The notes under the pieces: generated by a model
Seen by the model: the letters and a program-made list of their open reading frames with translations, nothing else
The model's database searches: none
Told to the model about the DNA's origin: nothing
Source: Bacillota bacterium
GTDB taxonomy: Bacteria > Bacillota > Clostridia > Clostridiales > Clostridiaceae
Direction: 5' to 3'
Length of the DNA: 64,000 nt
Assembly (NCBI GenBank): GCA_030706015.1
Contig: JAUZPI010000006.1
Coordinates: 24,867 to 88,866 of the forward strand
Translations under genes and position numbers: made by a program
Shown here: positions 34,495-43,472 of the stretch, in pieces
Layout of the letters: the number at the start of each line of letters is the position of its first letter
Numbering within the stretch: position 1 is the first letter of the stretch

Positions 34495-37400
34495 TTGTTT
34501 GATATAAAGGAAGAAACAGTAAGAAATTGGGCTGGAGAATTGGTTTTTAAAAGAGGGCTGGATTTATATAATAAGGGTAAAGTTAAAAGAATAGAACTGC
34601 AAAGAGGAAAAAATATCAAATCAGGGTTTAATATGACACGAATAATGGCGCTTGTGGAGACCTCTGCAGGAAGGAACATCCACGAGGTAGAAGTGCTTTT
34701 CAATGATAGAACGGGAATTATGCAGGTTAGGTGTGACTGCAAAGCCTTTATGCATTACTATGTTTGTGACCAAATATGTGAGCATGTATCTGCTGCACTT
34801 ATAAAATATGCTAGAGAGAAGGATAAAATAAAGAATAATAAGTCTATAAAGACTGATAGATTGATAGAGCAAATTAAAGATAAGATAATTAATAATGAAG
34901 TTCGTGGTAAGGAATTGGATTTAGAAGTTAAGTTTGAATTTCAAGATTTTAAATCCAGTGAAGCATCCATTGAATTGAGAATCGGAGATAAAAAGCTTTA
35001 TGTAGTTAAGAATATGAAAGAGTTCATGAGAACAATAAAGTATCAAGGAAGTGAACTGGAGTTTGGTAAGAACTTCACCTTTGTTCCTAAGTACCATAAG
35101 TTTAAAAAAGAAGATGAACCTCTGATAAGCTTGATTCTCGAACTTTTTGAAGCGGATGAAAGAGGCAAGGATAACTATTATCAAAATAACAGTGTTAAAT
35201 TTTTAAATGGAAAAAAGGCTTATTTTACGGATTCCAAGCTTAGAAGATTTTTTGAAATTATGATGCGTAGGGAGATAAATGTAGTAATAGGTAATAATAT
35301 TTTTTCTAATGTATATATAACTGATGAAAAGATGCCTCTTCAATTTAGTATATATACTAAAAGTAATAATATAATCCTTGAGCAATTAGATGAGCTGCCA
35401 GTTTCAATTTTAGATGAGGAATATTATTTTTATGGCGGGAAAGTTTATAAGGCTGATAAGCAGCAGATAAATTTATACTTACCTTTCTATAATACATTTA
35501 TATCAGAACATAAAAAAATAATATCTTTTGATAATGAAGATATTGATAAGGTAGCATCCTATATAATACCTACTATAAATAAAATAAGTGATAATTTACA
35601 ATTAGTTAGTTCCATAGAAGAAAAGCTGCATGATGTGCCCGTAGAGCCTAAGATCTTTATGGACAAAGAAAATAAGAATGTAGTGGCTAATGTAATTTTT
35701 AAATATGGAAGCATTGAGATAAATCCAATTTTGGAGCTCAAAGATAATTCTAAGGAAAAAATATTACTAAGAGATATTCACAGTGAGGTATCCATAATCA
35801 ATTTGTTAGAAAGCTATGGTTTTCGCCAAAAGGATGGTAAGTTTATATTAAGCGAAGAAGAGGAAATTATAGATTTCTTAAATGAGGGGATAGAAAGATT
35901 ACAGAAATACTCAGAAATCTATTACTCTGATGGATTCAAAAATATGAAGATATTTACACCTACTAATTACAGCGGAGGAGTAAGACTCAATGATGAAGAT
36001 CTTTTAGAGCTGTCTCTTGATATTGAAGGTGTAGACAAAGAAGAACTTAAGGACATTTTTAATGCTTTACGACAAAAGAAAAAATACTATAGATTAAAAA
36101 AAGGTGGTTTTGTTCAGCTCCAATCAAAGGAACTTGATAATCTTAACAGCTTGGTAGAGCATTTAGATATTAATCTAGGAGATTTATCAAAAGAGAATAT
36201 TATTTTGCCAAAATACAATGCTTTATATATAGATGAAGATCTAAAAATAAAGGGGATAGATTATTTTAATAGGGATGAAAAGTTTAAATCTCTTATTAAA
36301 AGCATAACGGAAATAAAAGAAGCTGACTATACGGTTCCTTTTAATCTGGAAAACACTATGAGGAACTATCAAAAGGTGGGATTTAAGTGGTTTAAAACGC
36401 TGGCTTCTTGTGGTTTTGGTGGAATACTGGCGGATGAAATGGGTCTTGGTAAGACACTGCAGACCATAGCGTTTATTGCTTCTGAGGCAGGAGATAAGGT
36501 GCCCTCACTTGTTATAGCACCTACATCTCTAGTATACAATTGGAAGAGTGAAATTGAAAAGTTTTCACCAGATTTGAAAGCTGAGATTATAAGTGGAACT
36601 AAGGAGGAGCGAAAGGAAGTAATAGCTAATTGGGAGAATTATGACGTTTTGATTACATCCTATCCCCTTATTAGAAGAGATATAGAGGAGTACAAAGATA
36701 TAACCTTTAAATACTGCATTTTAGATGAAGCTCAGCAAATTAAAAATCCCAACTCTATAAATGCGAAATCAGTAAAGGATATTAAAGCAAAAAGGTATTT
36801 TGCACTTACGGGTACTCCTATTGAGAATTCATTAACTGAATTGTGGTCGATTTTTGATTTTATTATGCCTGGTTATTTGATGAATCACCACAAATTTATA
36901 AATATGTATGAGGCACCAATTGTTAAGAATGGAGATAAAGAAGCTTTAGCTGAGCTTAACAAGCATATAAGACCATTTATACTAAGAAGAGTGAAAAATG
37001 AAGTGATAAAAGAGCTTCCTCCAAAGATTGAACACAAAATAACTGTAGAGATGTCTGAGGAGCAAAAGAAACTTTACATGGCATATTTGATGGAAGCTAA
37101 GAAGGAAATTAGTGAAGAAATAAATGTAAATGGCTTTGATAGAAGCAAAATAAAGATTTTATCACTACTTACTAGACTAAGACAAATTTGTTGTGAACCA
37201 TCTGTTTTTGTAGAAAACTTTAAGGGAGACAGTGGTAAGATGCTGGCTTTAGAGGACATTTTAGAAAACACAATAAATGAAGGGCATAGAGTATTATTAT
37301 TTTCACAGTTTACCAGTGTCTTAAAGGTAATCGGAAAAAGACTGGATAAGGCTGGTTTAAAATATATGTACCTTGATGGTAAAACAAAGATGGAAGATAG

Positions 37401-37752
37401 AGGCCGCATGGTAAATGATTTTAACCACGGGCTGGAGAAGGTGTTTTTAATTTCTTTGAAAGCGGGAGGAACAGGATTAAATCTAACAGGAGCAGATACT
37501 GTAATTCATTTTGATCCTTGGTGGAATCCTGCAGTAGAGGAGCAGGCTTCTGATAGGGCGCATAGAATAGGGCAGAAGAAGACGGTTGAGGTTATAAAGC
37601 TCATAACTAGAGGAACTATAGAAGAAAAAATATACAATCTTCAAGAAAAGAAAAAACAAATTATCGATAATATAATGAAAGAGGCAAATAGCGGAGACAC
37701 CATACTTACAAGTATGTCTCAGCAAGAACTTGAAGAATTGCTAAGTGTATAA
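34495..37752 (+). CDS. SWIM zinc-finger SNF2-family helicase
   Basis: The TTG start follows GAGGTGA (34482-34488). The 1085-residue protein begins with a SWIM zinc-binding region (VRCDCKAF then DQICEHV, about residues 79-99), a bacterial SNF2-associated middle region, and a C-terminal SNF2 ATPase (about residues 620-1085): GGILADEMGLGKTLQT, ITSYPL, LDEAQQIKN, ALTGTPIENSL, SLKAGGTGLNLTGAD and RAHRIGQ. It is an ATP-dependent DNA translocase of the RapA/HepA-like class, probably remodelling protein-DNA or transcription complexes. It is monocistronic. Confidence 0.93.
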   Translation: MFDIKEETVRNWAGELVFKRGLDLYNKGKVKRIELQRGKNIKSGFNMTRIMALVETSAGRNIHEVEVLFNDRTGIMQVRCDCKAFMHYYVCDQICEHVSAALIKYAREKDKIKNNKSIKTDRLIEQIKDKIINNEVRGKELDLEVKFEFQDFKSSEASIELRIGDKKLYVVKNMKEFMRTIKYQGSELEFGKNFTFVPKYHKFKKEDEPLISLILELFEADERGKDNYYQNNSVKFLNGKKAYFTDSKLRRFFEIMMRREINVVIGNNIFSNVYITDEKMPLQFSIYTKSNNIILEQLDELPVSILDEEYYFYGGKVYKADKQQINLYLPFYNTFISEHKKIISFDNEDIDKVASYIIPTINKISDNLQLVSSIEEKLHDVPVEPKIFMDKENKNVVANVIFKYGSIEINPILELKDNSKEKILLRDIHSEVSIINLLESYGFRQKDGKFILSEEEEIIDFLNEGIERLQKYSEIYYSDGFKNMKIFTPTNYSGGVRLNDEDLLELSLDIEGVDKEELKDIFNALRQKKKYYRLKKGGFVQLQSKELDNLNSLVEHLDINLGDLSKENIILPKYNALYIDEDLKIKGIDYFNRDEKFKSLIKSITEIKEADYTVPFNLENTMRNYQKVGFKWFKTLASCGFGGILADEMGLGKTLQTIAFIASEAGDKVPSLVIAPTSLVYNWKSEIEKFSPDLKAEIISGTKEERKEVIANWENYDVLITSYPLIRRDIEEYKDITFKYCILDEAQQIKNPNSINAKSVKDIKAKRYFALTGTPIENSLTELWSIFDFIMPGYLMNHHKFINMYEAPIVKNGDKEALAELNKHIRPFILRRVKNEVIKELPPKIEHKITVEMSEEQKKLYMAYLMEAKKEISEEINVNGFDRSKIKILSLLTRLRQICCEPSVFVENFKGDSGKMLALEDILENTINEGHRVLLFSQFTSVLKVIGKRLDKAGLKYMYLDGKTKMEDRGRMVNDFNHGLEKVFLISLKAGGTGLNLTGADTVIHFDPWWNPAVEEQASDRAHRIGQKKTVEVIKLITRGTIEEKIYNLQEKKKQIIDNIMKEANSGDTILTSMSQQELEELLSV

Positions 37753-37757
37753 ATATC

Positions 37758-37786
37758 TTGACATGGGAAAAAATATATAATAGTAT
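37758..37786 (+). promoter_or_regulatory. Promoter of the metG T-box leader
   Basis: TTGACA (37758-37763) and TAGTAT (37781-37786) are 17 nt apart. Confidence 0.7.
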
Positions 37787-37799
37787 TATATTATTGTTT

Positions 37800-38085
37800 A
37801 AGGCATTGATGGGAAGAGTAGTAAATAGAGTTGATTAAAGAGAGCTGATAGGTTGGTGAAAGTCAGCATCAATAAAATTTATGAATATGGCCCCGGAGCT
37901 GATTACTTGAAGTTAAGTAGGGTAATACGGAAGCAGCCGTTATACTGCAAGGTGATAAAATTTAGCATGAATATGCTGAAGGAGTCACTTAGTGAGATTT
38001 CTACTGCGAGGTAGAAATAAATTAGAGTGGTAACGCGTAAGGTCGCCTCTAAATAGAGCATAAAGCTTTATTTAGAGGTTTTTTT
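37800..38085 (+). promoter_or_regulatory. T-box riboswitch with AUG (Met) specifier
   Basis: The leader has a stem I with the AGAGAG and GGTTGGTGAAAG signatures. The specifier ATG (37887-37889) is followed by 5 nt and GGAG, exactly the register of the aspS2 T-box at 60336. The T-box sequence AGAGTGGTAACGCG (38024-38037) precedes a terminator formed by CCTCTAAATA (38046-38055) and TATTTAGAGG (38069-38078) with seven T. Uncharged tRNA-Met should stabilise the antiterminator and allow metG transcription. Confidence 0.9.
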
Positions 38086-38118
38086 ATTGTCAATATTTTA
38101 TCTAAGGAGGAATTACCA

Positions 38119-40059
38119 ATGTGTGAAAAGAAGACATTTTACATCACAACCCCTATTTACTATCCATCAGCTAAATTACATATAGGAAATACCTATACTA
38201 CAGTAGCAGCTGATGCCATTGCTAGATTTAAAAGACTTAATGGATATGATGTTATGTTCTTAACAGGAACAGATGAACATGGACAAAAAATTCAAAGATT
38301 GGCTGAAACTAAAGGAGTTACCCCTAAGGCTTACGTTGATGAAATAGTTGCTGGTATTCAAGAGTTATGGAAAATGATGAACATCAGCTATGATAAATTT
38401 ATAAGAACTACTGATGATTATCATATTGAAGTGGTTCAAAAAATATTTAAACAATTATATGATCAAGGTGACATATACAAGGGTTCTTATGAAGGCTGGT
38501 ACTGTACACCGTGTGAATCCTTCTGGACTGATACACAAGTAGTTAATGGAAATTGTCCAGACTGTGGAAGACCTGTGGAGAAGGCTAAGGAAGAAGCATA
38601 TTTCTTCAAAATGTCAAAATATGCAGATAGACTTATAGAATATATTGAAACTCATCCAGAATTTATTCAACCAGAATCAAGAAAGAATGAAATGCTGAAT
38701 AATTTCTTGAAGCCAGGATTACAGGATCTTTGTGTGTCAAGAACTTCATTTAATTGGGGAATACCTGTAAGCTTCGATGAAAAGCATGTAGTATATGTAT
38801 GGATAGATGCTCTTGCAAACTATATTACAGCTCTTGGTTATGGTACTGGTAATGAAGATGCCTATAAGAAATATTGGCCGGCAGATGTTCATCTCGTTGG
38901 TAAAGATATCATAAGATTTCATACTATTTACTGGCCAATTATGTTAATGGCATTAGGTCAAGAACTTCCAAAACAAGTTTTTGGTCATGGCTGGCTGCTT
39001 GTAGACGGTGGAAAGATGTCAAAATCCAAAGGAAACGTAGTAGATCCTGTGGTACTTGTTAATCATTTTGGAACAGATGCCGTTAGATATTATCTTCTCC
39101 ATGAAATACCTTTCGGAGCAGATGGATTATTTAATAATGAAATATTTATTAAAAAGATTAACTCTGATTTAGCAAACGATCTTGGTAATTTAGTATCAAG
39201 AACAACTGCTATGATTGAAAAATATTTTGATGGAGCTATTCCAGCACCAGTTGCTAAAGAAGAAATGGATAATGATTTAATTAATACAGCATTGAATGCA
39301 CCAGCTAAGGTAGAAGCTTCTATTAACGATTTAAAAATTCCTGAAGCCTTAGATACAGTTTGGAACCTAATAGGAAGAGCAAATAAATATATTGATGAAA
39401 CTACACCATGGATATTGGCAAAGGATGAAGCTAAGAAAGAAAGATTAGGAACTGTACTTTACAACCTAGTAGAAAGCTTAAGAATTATATCTACACTTCT
39501 TTCAGCATTTTTACCTGAAACTAGCGAGAAAATAAATGCACAGCTTAATATAGAATTAACTACTTGGAATAGTCTATCTGCTTTTGATGGTACAAGAGCA
39601 GGTACAAAAGTACAAAAAGGAGAAGCTATTTTCCCAAGAATAGATGTAGATGCTAAAATTGAAGAACTCAATAAACTAAGAGAAGAACAGGTTAAAGCAA
39701 ATGCTGTTCCTCAAATGCAGACAATTAAAGAGGAAATAACTATAGACGATTTTGAAAAGGTAGATTTAAGAGTCGTTAAAGTTATTGAATGTGAACCAGT
39801 TAAAAAGGCAAACAAATTATTGAAGCTAAAGGTTGATTTGGGTGGAGAGGTTAGACAGGTTATTTCTGGTATAGCAAAATACTATAAACCAGAAGAATTA
39901 ATTGGTAAATACGTAATCCTAGTAGCAAATCTTCAACCAGTGAAACTTAGAGGAGAGCTATCTCAAGGAATGATACTTGCCGCTTCTACAGATGATGATA
40001 GTAAGTTGTTTACTGTAACAATTCCAGGAGACCTTCCAACAGGAAGCACAGTTCGTTAA
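38119..40059 (+). CDS. metG: Methionyl-tRNA synthetase
   Basis: The 646-residue class I synthetase has the HIGNTYT signature, a zinc-binding knuckle (CTPCESFWTD and CPDCGRP), the KMSKSKGNVVDP loop and a C-terminal tRNA-binding (Trbp111-like) domain (DFEKVDLRVVKVIECEPVKK). It charges initiator and elongator tRNA-Met. A T-box leader with an AUG specifier precedes it, and AAGGAGG supports the start. A terminator follows. Confidence 0.98.
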   Translation: MCEKKTFYITTPIYYPSAKLHIGNTYTTVAADAIARFKRLNGYDVMFLTGTDEHGQKIQRLAETKGVTPKAYVDEIVAGIQELWKMMNISYDKFIRTTDDYHIEVVQKIFKQLYDQGDIYKGSYEGWYCTPCESFWTDTQVVNGNCPDCGRPVEKAKEEAYFFKMSKYADRLIEYIETHPEFIQPESRKNEMLNNFLKPGLQDLCVSRTSFNWGIPVSFDEKHVVYVWIDALANYITALGYGTGNEDAYKKYWPADVHLVGKDIIRFHTIYWPIMLMALGQELPKQVFGHGWLLVDGGKMSKSKGNVVDPVVLVNHFGTDAVRYYLLHEIPFGADGLFNNEIFIKKINSDLANDLGNLVSRTTAMIEKYFDGAIPAPVAKEEMDNDLINTALNAPAKVEASINDLKIPEALDTVWNLIGRANKYIDETTPWILAKDEAKKERLGTVLYNLVESLRIISTLLSAFLPETSEKINAQLNIELTTWNSLSAFDGTRAGTKVQKGEAIFPRIDVDAKIEELNKLREEQVKANAVPQMQTIKEEITIDDFEKVDLRVVKVIECEPVKKANKLLKLKVDLGGEVRQVISGIAKYYKPEELIGKYVILVANLQPVKLRGELSQGMILAASTDDDSKLFTVTIPGDLPTGSTVR

Positions 40060-40077
40060 TAACTGGATGAACAATTA

Positions 40078-40110
40078 AAAACCCATATGCGTTGTTGCAT
40101 ATGGGTTTTG
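40078..40110 (+). terminator. Terminator after metG
   Basis: AAACCCATATGC and GCATATGGGTTT form a perfect stem ending in a T-rich tail. Confidence 0.85.
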
Positions 40111-40134
40111 ATGTATTGTAAATATAACCAAGTA

Positions 40135-40249
40135 TTTATCCGATGACTACCAGCCATAATACTCCCGCTTCTACAAGCGGGAGTATTATGGCTGCTGAGT
40201 CCCTGGATAACGATTTCTAAGCGTCTTTGACGCTAAGAACTCAGTTTAT
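40135..40249. repeat. Compound palindromic element (two hairpins)
   Basis: From 40135, the inverted 17-nt tail found at 18980-18996 (16 of 17 identical) is followed by a perfect 19-bp hairpin (40152-40170 and 40175-40193, 4-nt loop). A second hairpin pairs GATTTCTAAGCGTC (40212-40225) with GACGCTAAGAACTC (40229-40242), with two mismatches. The second hairpin's right half and the following CAGTTTAT recur at 62283-62303 (20 of 21 identical). It looks like a dispersed extragenic repeat. Confidence 0.75.
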
Positions 40250-40255
40250 ATTGAT

Positions 40256-40453
40256 TTAAACCTTTACAACGTTAATTGCTTGGTTTCCTTTATCACCTTG
40301 GGTTACATCAAATTGAACCTTTTGTCCTTCATCTAAAGTCTTAAATCCCTTATCAGCAATACCTGAATAGTGTACAAATACATCACTACCGTCATCAGCA
40401 GTTATAAAGCCGAAGCCTTTTTGAGCATTAAACCATTTAACTGTTCCTTGCAT
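40256..40453 (-). CDS. Cold shock protein (CspA/CspB family)
   Basis: The 65-residue single-domain OB-fold protein has RNP1 KGFGFITADDG and RNP2 VFVHYSGI and matches the cold-shock family end to end. It binds single-stranded nucleic acid and melts RNA structure at low temperature. Its ribosome binding site lies 37 nt upstream with a hairpin in between. The gene sits, in antisense orientation, between metG and tatD, which are usually adjacent in clostridia. Confidence 0.97.
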   Translation of the reverse strand: MQGTVKWFNAQKGFGFITADDGSDVFVHYSGIADKGFKTLDEGQKVQFDVTQGDKGNQAINVVKV

Positions 40454-40500
40454 ATATAACCAGTTCAGAAAACTATGGAAAACTGAACTACTCCTTCCTT
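40454..40500 (-). promoter_or_regulatory. Ribosome binding site separated from the csp start by a hairpin
   Basis: On the minus strand AAGGAAGGAG (40500-40491) is followed after one base by AGTTCAG, a 14-nt loop and CTGAACT (40489-40462), then 8 nt to the ATG. Linear spacing is 37 nt, too long for initiation; with the hairpin folded it is about 9 nt. No other ribosome binding site precedes this ATG. Confidence 0.6.
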
Positions 40501-40762
40501 AAAAGATTCTTGAAAACTTTTCATAGTTTATATAATATCTTCATTACTATTTATATTATGGCGAATTTAAAATAATTTATTCAGCGGCGTGCAAATTATC
40601 TTACTTAATCTGAGATTGGGTGAGAATATTAGGTAGTGATATAATATATCTGAATTTGTGATATAATACTCGGTAGAGATTTTATTTCCATTGATGAACT
40701 TGTTTGGAAAGAGTACTGTGCAAAATGATGCAGTAACAACAAATGTAAAAGGAGCGGTAAAA
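40501..40762. other. Intergenic region between csp and tatD
   Basis: The region holds divergent promoters not confidently placed. AATCTGAGATTGGG (40607-40620) is the reverse complement of the palindromic core of the tandem repeat at 49.9-50.1 kb. No gene is seen. Confidence 0.5.
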
Positions 40763-41527
40763 ATGATATTTGATTCACATGCTCATTATGATGATGAGTC
40801 TTTTAATGAGGATAGAGAGCAGGTTATTGCTGAACTTCGTGAAAATGCAATAGTTGGAGTTTTAAATTGTGGAGCATCCTTAGAGGGAGCTAGAACTTCT
40901 GTGGAATTTGCTGATAAATATGATTTCTTTTATGCAGCCGTTGGAATACATCCTGAATATGCCAATATAGTAGATAATAAAGTAATAGATGAACTAAGAC
41001 AGCTAGCATCAAATCCTAAGGTAAAGGCCATAGGAGAAATAGGTCTAGACTACTATTATGAAGATGGACCTGATAAGGAAACTCAAAAAAAAGCATTTAA
41101 AATGCAAATGAATCTTGCAAGAGAACTTAAACTTCCAGTAGTAATTCATGATAGAGATGCTCATGGTGATACCTTAGAAATATTGAAAGAATACAGTGAT
41201 GTGAAAGGTGTTGTTCACTGCTTCTCAGGAAGTGTTGAATTTGCTAGGGAATGTTTGAAACTTGGGTATTATCTTGGTTTCACAGGAGTAGTGACCTTTA
41301 AAAATGCAAAAAGAGTCTTAGAAGTAGTTGAAGAAGTTCCTTTAGATAGAATGCTTGTAGAAACGGACTGTCCATATATGGCGCCAACACCTTTTAGGGG
41401 AAAAAGAAATAGATCTGAATACATTGAGTATATTATAGAGAAAATAGCAGATATAAAAAGCATATTACCAGTAAATGTAAAAGAACAGACTATAGAAAAC
41501 ACCAGGAGGTTGCTAAACATTGAATAG
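40763..41527 (+). CDS. tatD: TatD-family metal-dependent DNase
   Basis: The ATG at 40763 follows AAAAGGAGCGG; the open frame back to 40691 lacks a site. The 254-residue TIM-barrel hydrolase has MIFDSHAHYDDESF, AIGEIGLDYYYE, VIHDRDAHGDT, VHCFSGS and VETDCPYMAP, all TatD signatures. It is a metal-dependent 3'-5' exonuclease/deoxyribonuclease. It heads the tatD-yabE-rnmV-rsmA group typical of Firmicutes. Confidence 0.96.
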   Translation: MIFDSHAHYDDESFNEDREQVIAELRENAIVGVLNCGASLEGARTSVEFADKYDFFYAAVGIHPEYANIVDNKVIDELRQLASNPKVKAIGEIGLDYYYEDGPDKETQKKAFKMQMNLARELKLPVVIHDRDAHGDTLEILKEYSDVKGVVHCFSGSVEFARECLKLGYYLGFTGVVTFKNAKRVLEVVEEVPLDRMLVETDCPYMAPTPFRGKRNRSEYIEYIIEKIADIKSILPVNVKEQTIENTRRLLNIE

Positions 41528-41737
41528 TATTGTAATATATGTATATACATCCAATACATCTAATCCTTAGTATTTTTAATATTTATTTTGAGTCTATATC
41601 CTTATTCTGAATGGTCTTTACCAATCAACCACCCAATTTTTATTTAAACTGGCCTGTAAGTCTTATAGGCAGTCATTATTTTATCGTAAGTGCACCTATA
41701 TGCAAACTTACCAGTTTAGTAATAAAGACAGGTAAAT

Positions 41738-41767
41738 TTGACATAAACCTATGTAAAAGGTTATAAT
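41738..41767 (+). promoter_or_regulatory. Promoter of the yabE-like gene
   Basis: TTGACA (41738-41743) and TATAAT (41762-41767) are 18 nt apart, 33 nt before the start codon. Confidence 0.75.
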
Positions 41768-41800
41768 GTTAAAGTGTACTTGCCGAGGGGGGGATTTAAA

Positions 41801-42820
41801 ATGTTACAGAAATTGAAAGATACCTGCAAAAGATATTTTTCAAAAGGTCCTAAGGCAATTTTTGGTGTGGCACTTCCAGTGATTATTGCAGCTAGTATTT
41901 CAGTTGCTGCTTATACTGAGAGAAAAACATTACATGTTTATATTGACGGTAAAGAATCAAAAATTGTAACGTATAGAAGTGATTTAAAAGACGTATTACA
42001 GCGTAATAAAATAGTATTAGGACCTAAGGACAAAATCGAGCCTGGTTTAAATGCTAAGGTAACAGATGGAGAAAAAATATATATTAAGAAAGCAGTAGAT
42101 GTAGTAGTAAATGTTGATGGTAAAAAGCTTCAAATTAAAACAGCTGAGGACAACGTTAATGCAATGCTAAAGACTGAAAAGATAGCCTTGAGTGACGTTG
42201 ACAAAATATCACCATCACAGGATACGAAAGTTTCCAAAGGAATGAATGTGGTTATTACTAGAGTTGATTCAAAGGTTGTTACGGAGACAAAGCCTATAGA
42301 TTTTTCTACAGAAGTGCAGAAAGATGGTTCTATGGGTACTGATGAACAAAAAGTAGTTCAAGAAGGACAAGCAGGAGAAAAGGAAATAAGCACAAAGATT
42401 GTCTATGAAGATGGAAAAGAAGTTTCAAGACAGCAAATTAGTGAAGTTGTGAAAAAAGAACCTGTGAAGAAAGTAATGGTAATGGGAACGTTAAACGTTT
42501 TCAAACCAACTCGTGGCGGCAGAATACTTTATACAAGTAAAATTTCAGCTAGAGCCACGGCTTACACAGCAGACTATAGATTTGGTATAACAGCTTCAGG
42601 TGCAAGGGTTAAAAGAGATGTAAATGGATATAGTTCTATAGCAGTTGACCCTAGGGTGATACCTTTAGGAACAAAATTATATGTTCCTGGCTATGGCTAT
42701 GGTATAGCACAAGACACCGGTGGTGCTATAAAGGGCAACAGGATTGATTTATTCTTTAATTCTGAAGCCGATTGTTATAATTGGGGTGTAAAGGACGTAG
42801 ACGTATACATTGTACAATAA
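41801..42820 (+). CDS. yabE: YabE-like cell-wall protein with DUF348, G5 and 3D domains
   Basis: The ATG at 41801 follows GAGGGGGGG. The 339-residue protein has an N-terminal membrane segment (IFGVALPVIIAASISVAA), two ubiquitin-like DUF348 repeats (LHVYIDGKESKIVTYRSDL and the next), a G5 domain (KVVTETKPIDFSTE) and a C-terminal 3D domain (ATAYT, GSKLYVPGYG-like GTKLYVPGYG and DTGGAIKGNRIDLFF). This is the Firmicute counterpart of resuscitation-promoting factors, probably a secreted muralytic transglycosylase. Confidence 0.93.
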   Translation: MLQKLKDTCKRYFSKGPKAIFGVALPVIIAASISVAAYTERKTLHVYIDGKESKIVTYRSDLKDVLQRNKIVLGPKDKIEPGLNAKVTDGEKIYIKKAVDVVVNVDGKKLQIKTAEDNVNAMLKTEKIALSDVDKISPSQDTKVSKGMNVVITRVDSKVVTETKPIDFSTEVQKDGSMGTDEQKVVQEGQAGEKEISTKIVYEDGKEVSRQQISEVVKKEPVKKVMVMGTLNVFKPTRGGRILYTSKISARATAYTADYRFGITASGARVKRDVNGYSSIAVDPRVIPLGTKLYVPGYGYGIAQDTGGAIKGNRIDLFFNSEADCYNWGVKDVDVYIVQ

Positions 42821-42923
42821 GGAGCAGGAATGCTCCTTTTTTTCTTGACATAAATGATAAATTAAAAGAAAATATATTAGATTAATAGTATGGAAAACTT
42901 AACTATATAGGAAGTGATATATA

Positions 42924-43472
42924 ATGATCAAAGAGGTAATCGTTGTAGAAGGAAGAGATGATGTAACTGCAGTAAAAAGAGCAGTAGATGCAGAGGTTAT
43001 ATCTGTTAGTGGATTTGGTATAAATAAAAAGGTTATAGATAAAATTAAAGAAGCCCAAAAAAGAAGAGGAGTAATAGTTTTAACTGATCCTGATTTTGCT
43101 GGAGAAAAAATAAGAAGAATAATAAGCAAGAGAGTGGCAGGAGTAAAGCACGCATACATTACTCAAAAGGAAGGCACTAAGGATGGAGATATAGGAGTAG
43201 AGAATGCTAATCCAGAAGCAATAATACGAGCACTTGAAAATGCAAAATGTGTAGTTGCGGATAAGGTAGAGTTGTTTACAGTACAGGATATGATTTTTTT
43301 TAAGCTTACAGGAGATAATAAAGCTAAAGAAAGAAGAGATGCTGTGGGGAAGGAACTAGGCATTGGATATTGTAATTCATCGCAATTTCTATCAAGATTG
43401 AACAATTTTGGAGTAACTAAGGAAGAATTACTTGGGGCAGTGAAAAGAGTAAATGACAAGGAGAGAGAATAA
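42924..43472 (+). CDS. rnmV: Ribonuclease M5
   Basis: The 182-residue protein has an N-terminal Toprim domain with VVEGRDD, GFGI and VLTDPDFAGEKIR, and the RNase M5 C-terminal region (LGIGYCNSSQFLSRLNNFG). It matures the 5S rRNA precursor, aided by ribosomal protein L18. Its TAA overlaps the ATG of rsmA by one base, so the two are translationally coupled. Confidence 0.96.
   Translation: MIKEVIVVEGRDDVTAVKRAVDAEVISVSGFGINKKVIDKIKEAQKRRGVIVLTDPDFAGEKIRRIISKRVAGVKHAYITQKEGTKDGDIGVENANPEAIIRALENAKCVVADKVELFTVQDMIFFKLTGDNKAKERRDAVGKELGIGYCNSSQFLSRLNNFGVTKEELLGAVKRVNDKERE

Noticed and set aside
41528..41737. Possible structured RNA upstream of the yabE-like gene (AAACTGG ... CCAGTTT)
   Set aside because: I could not match it to the cyclic di-AMP or any other riboswitch, and it lies upstream of the placed promoter.
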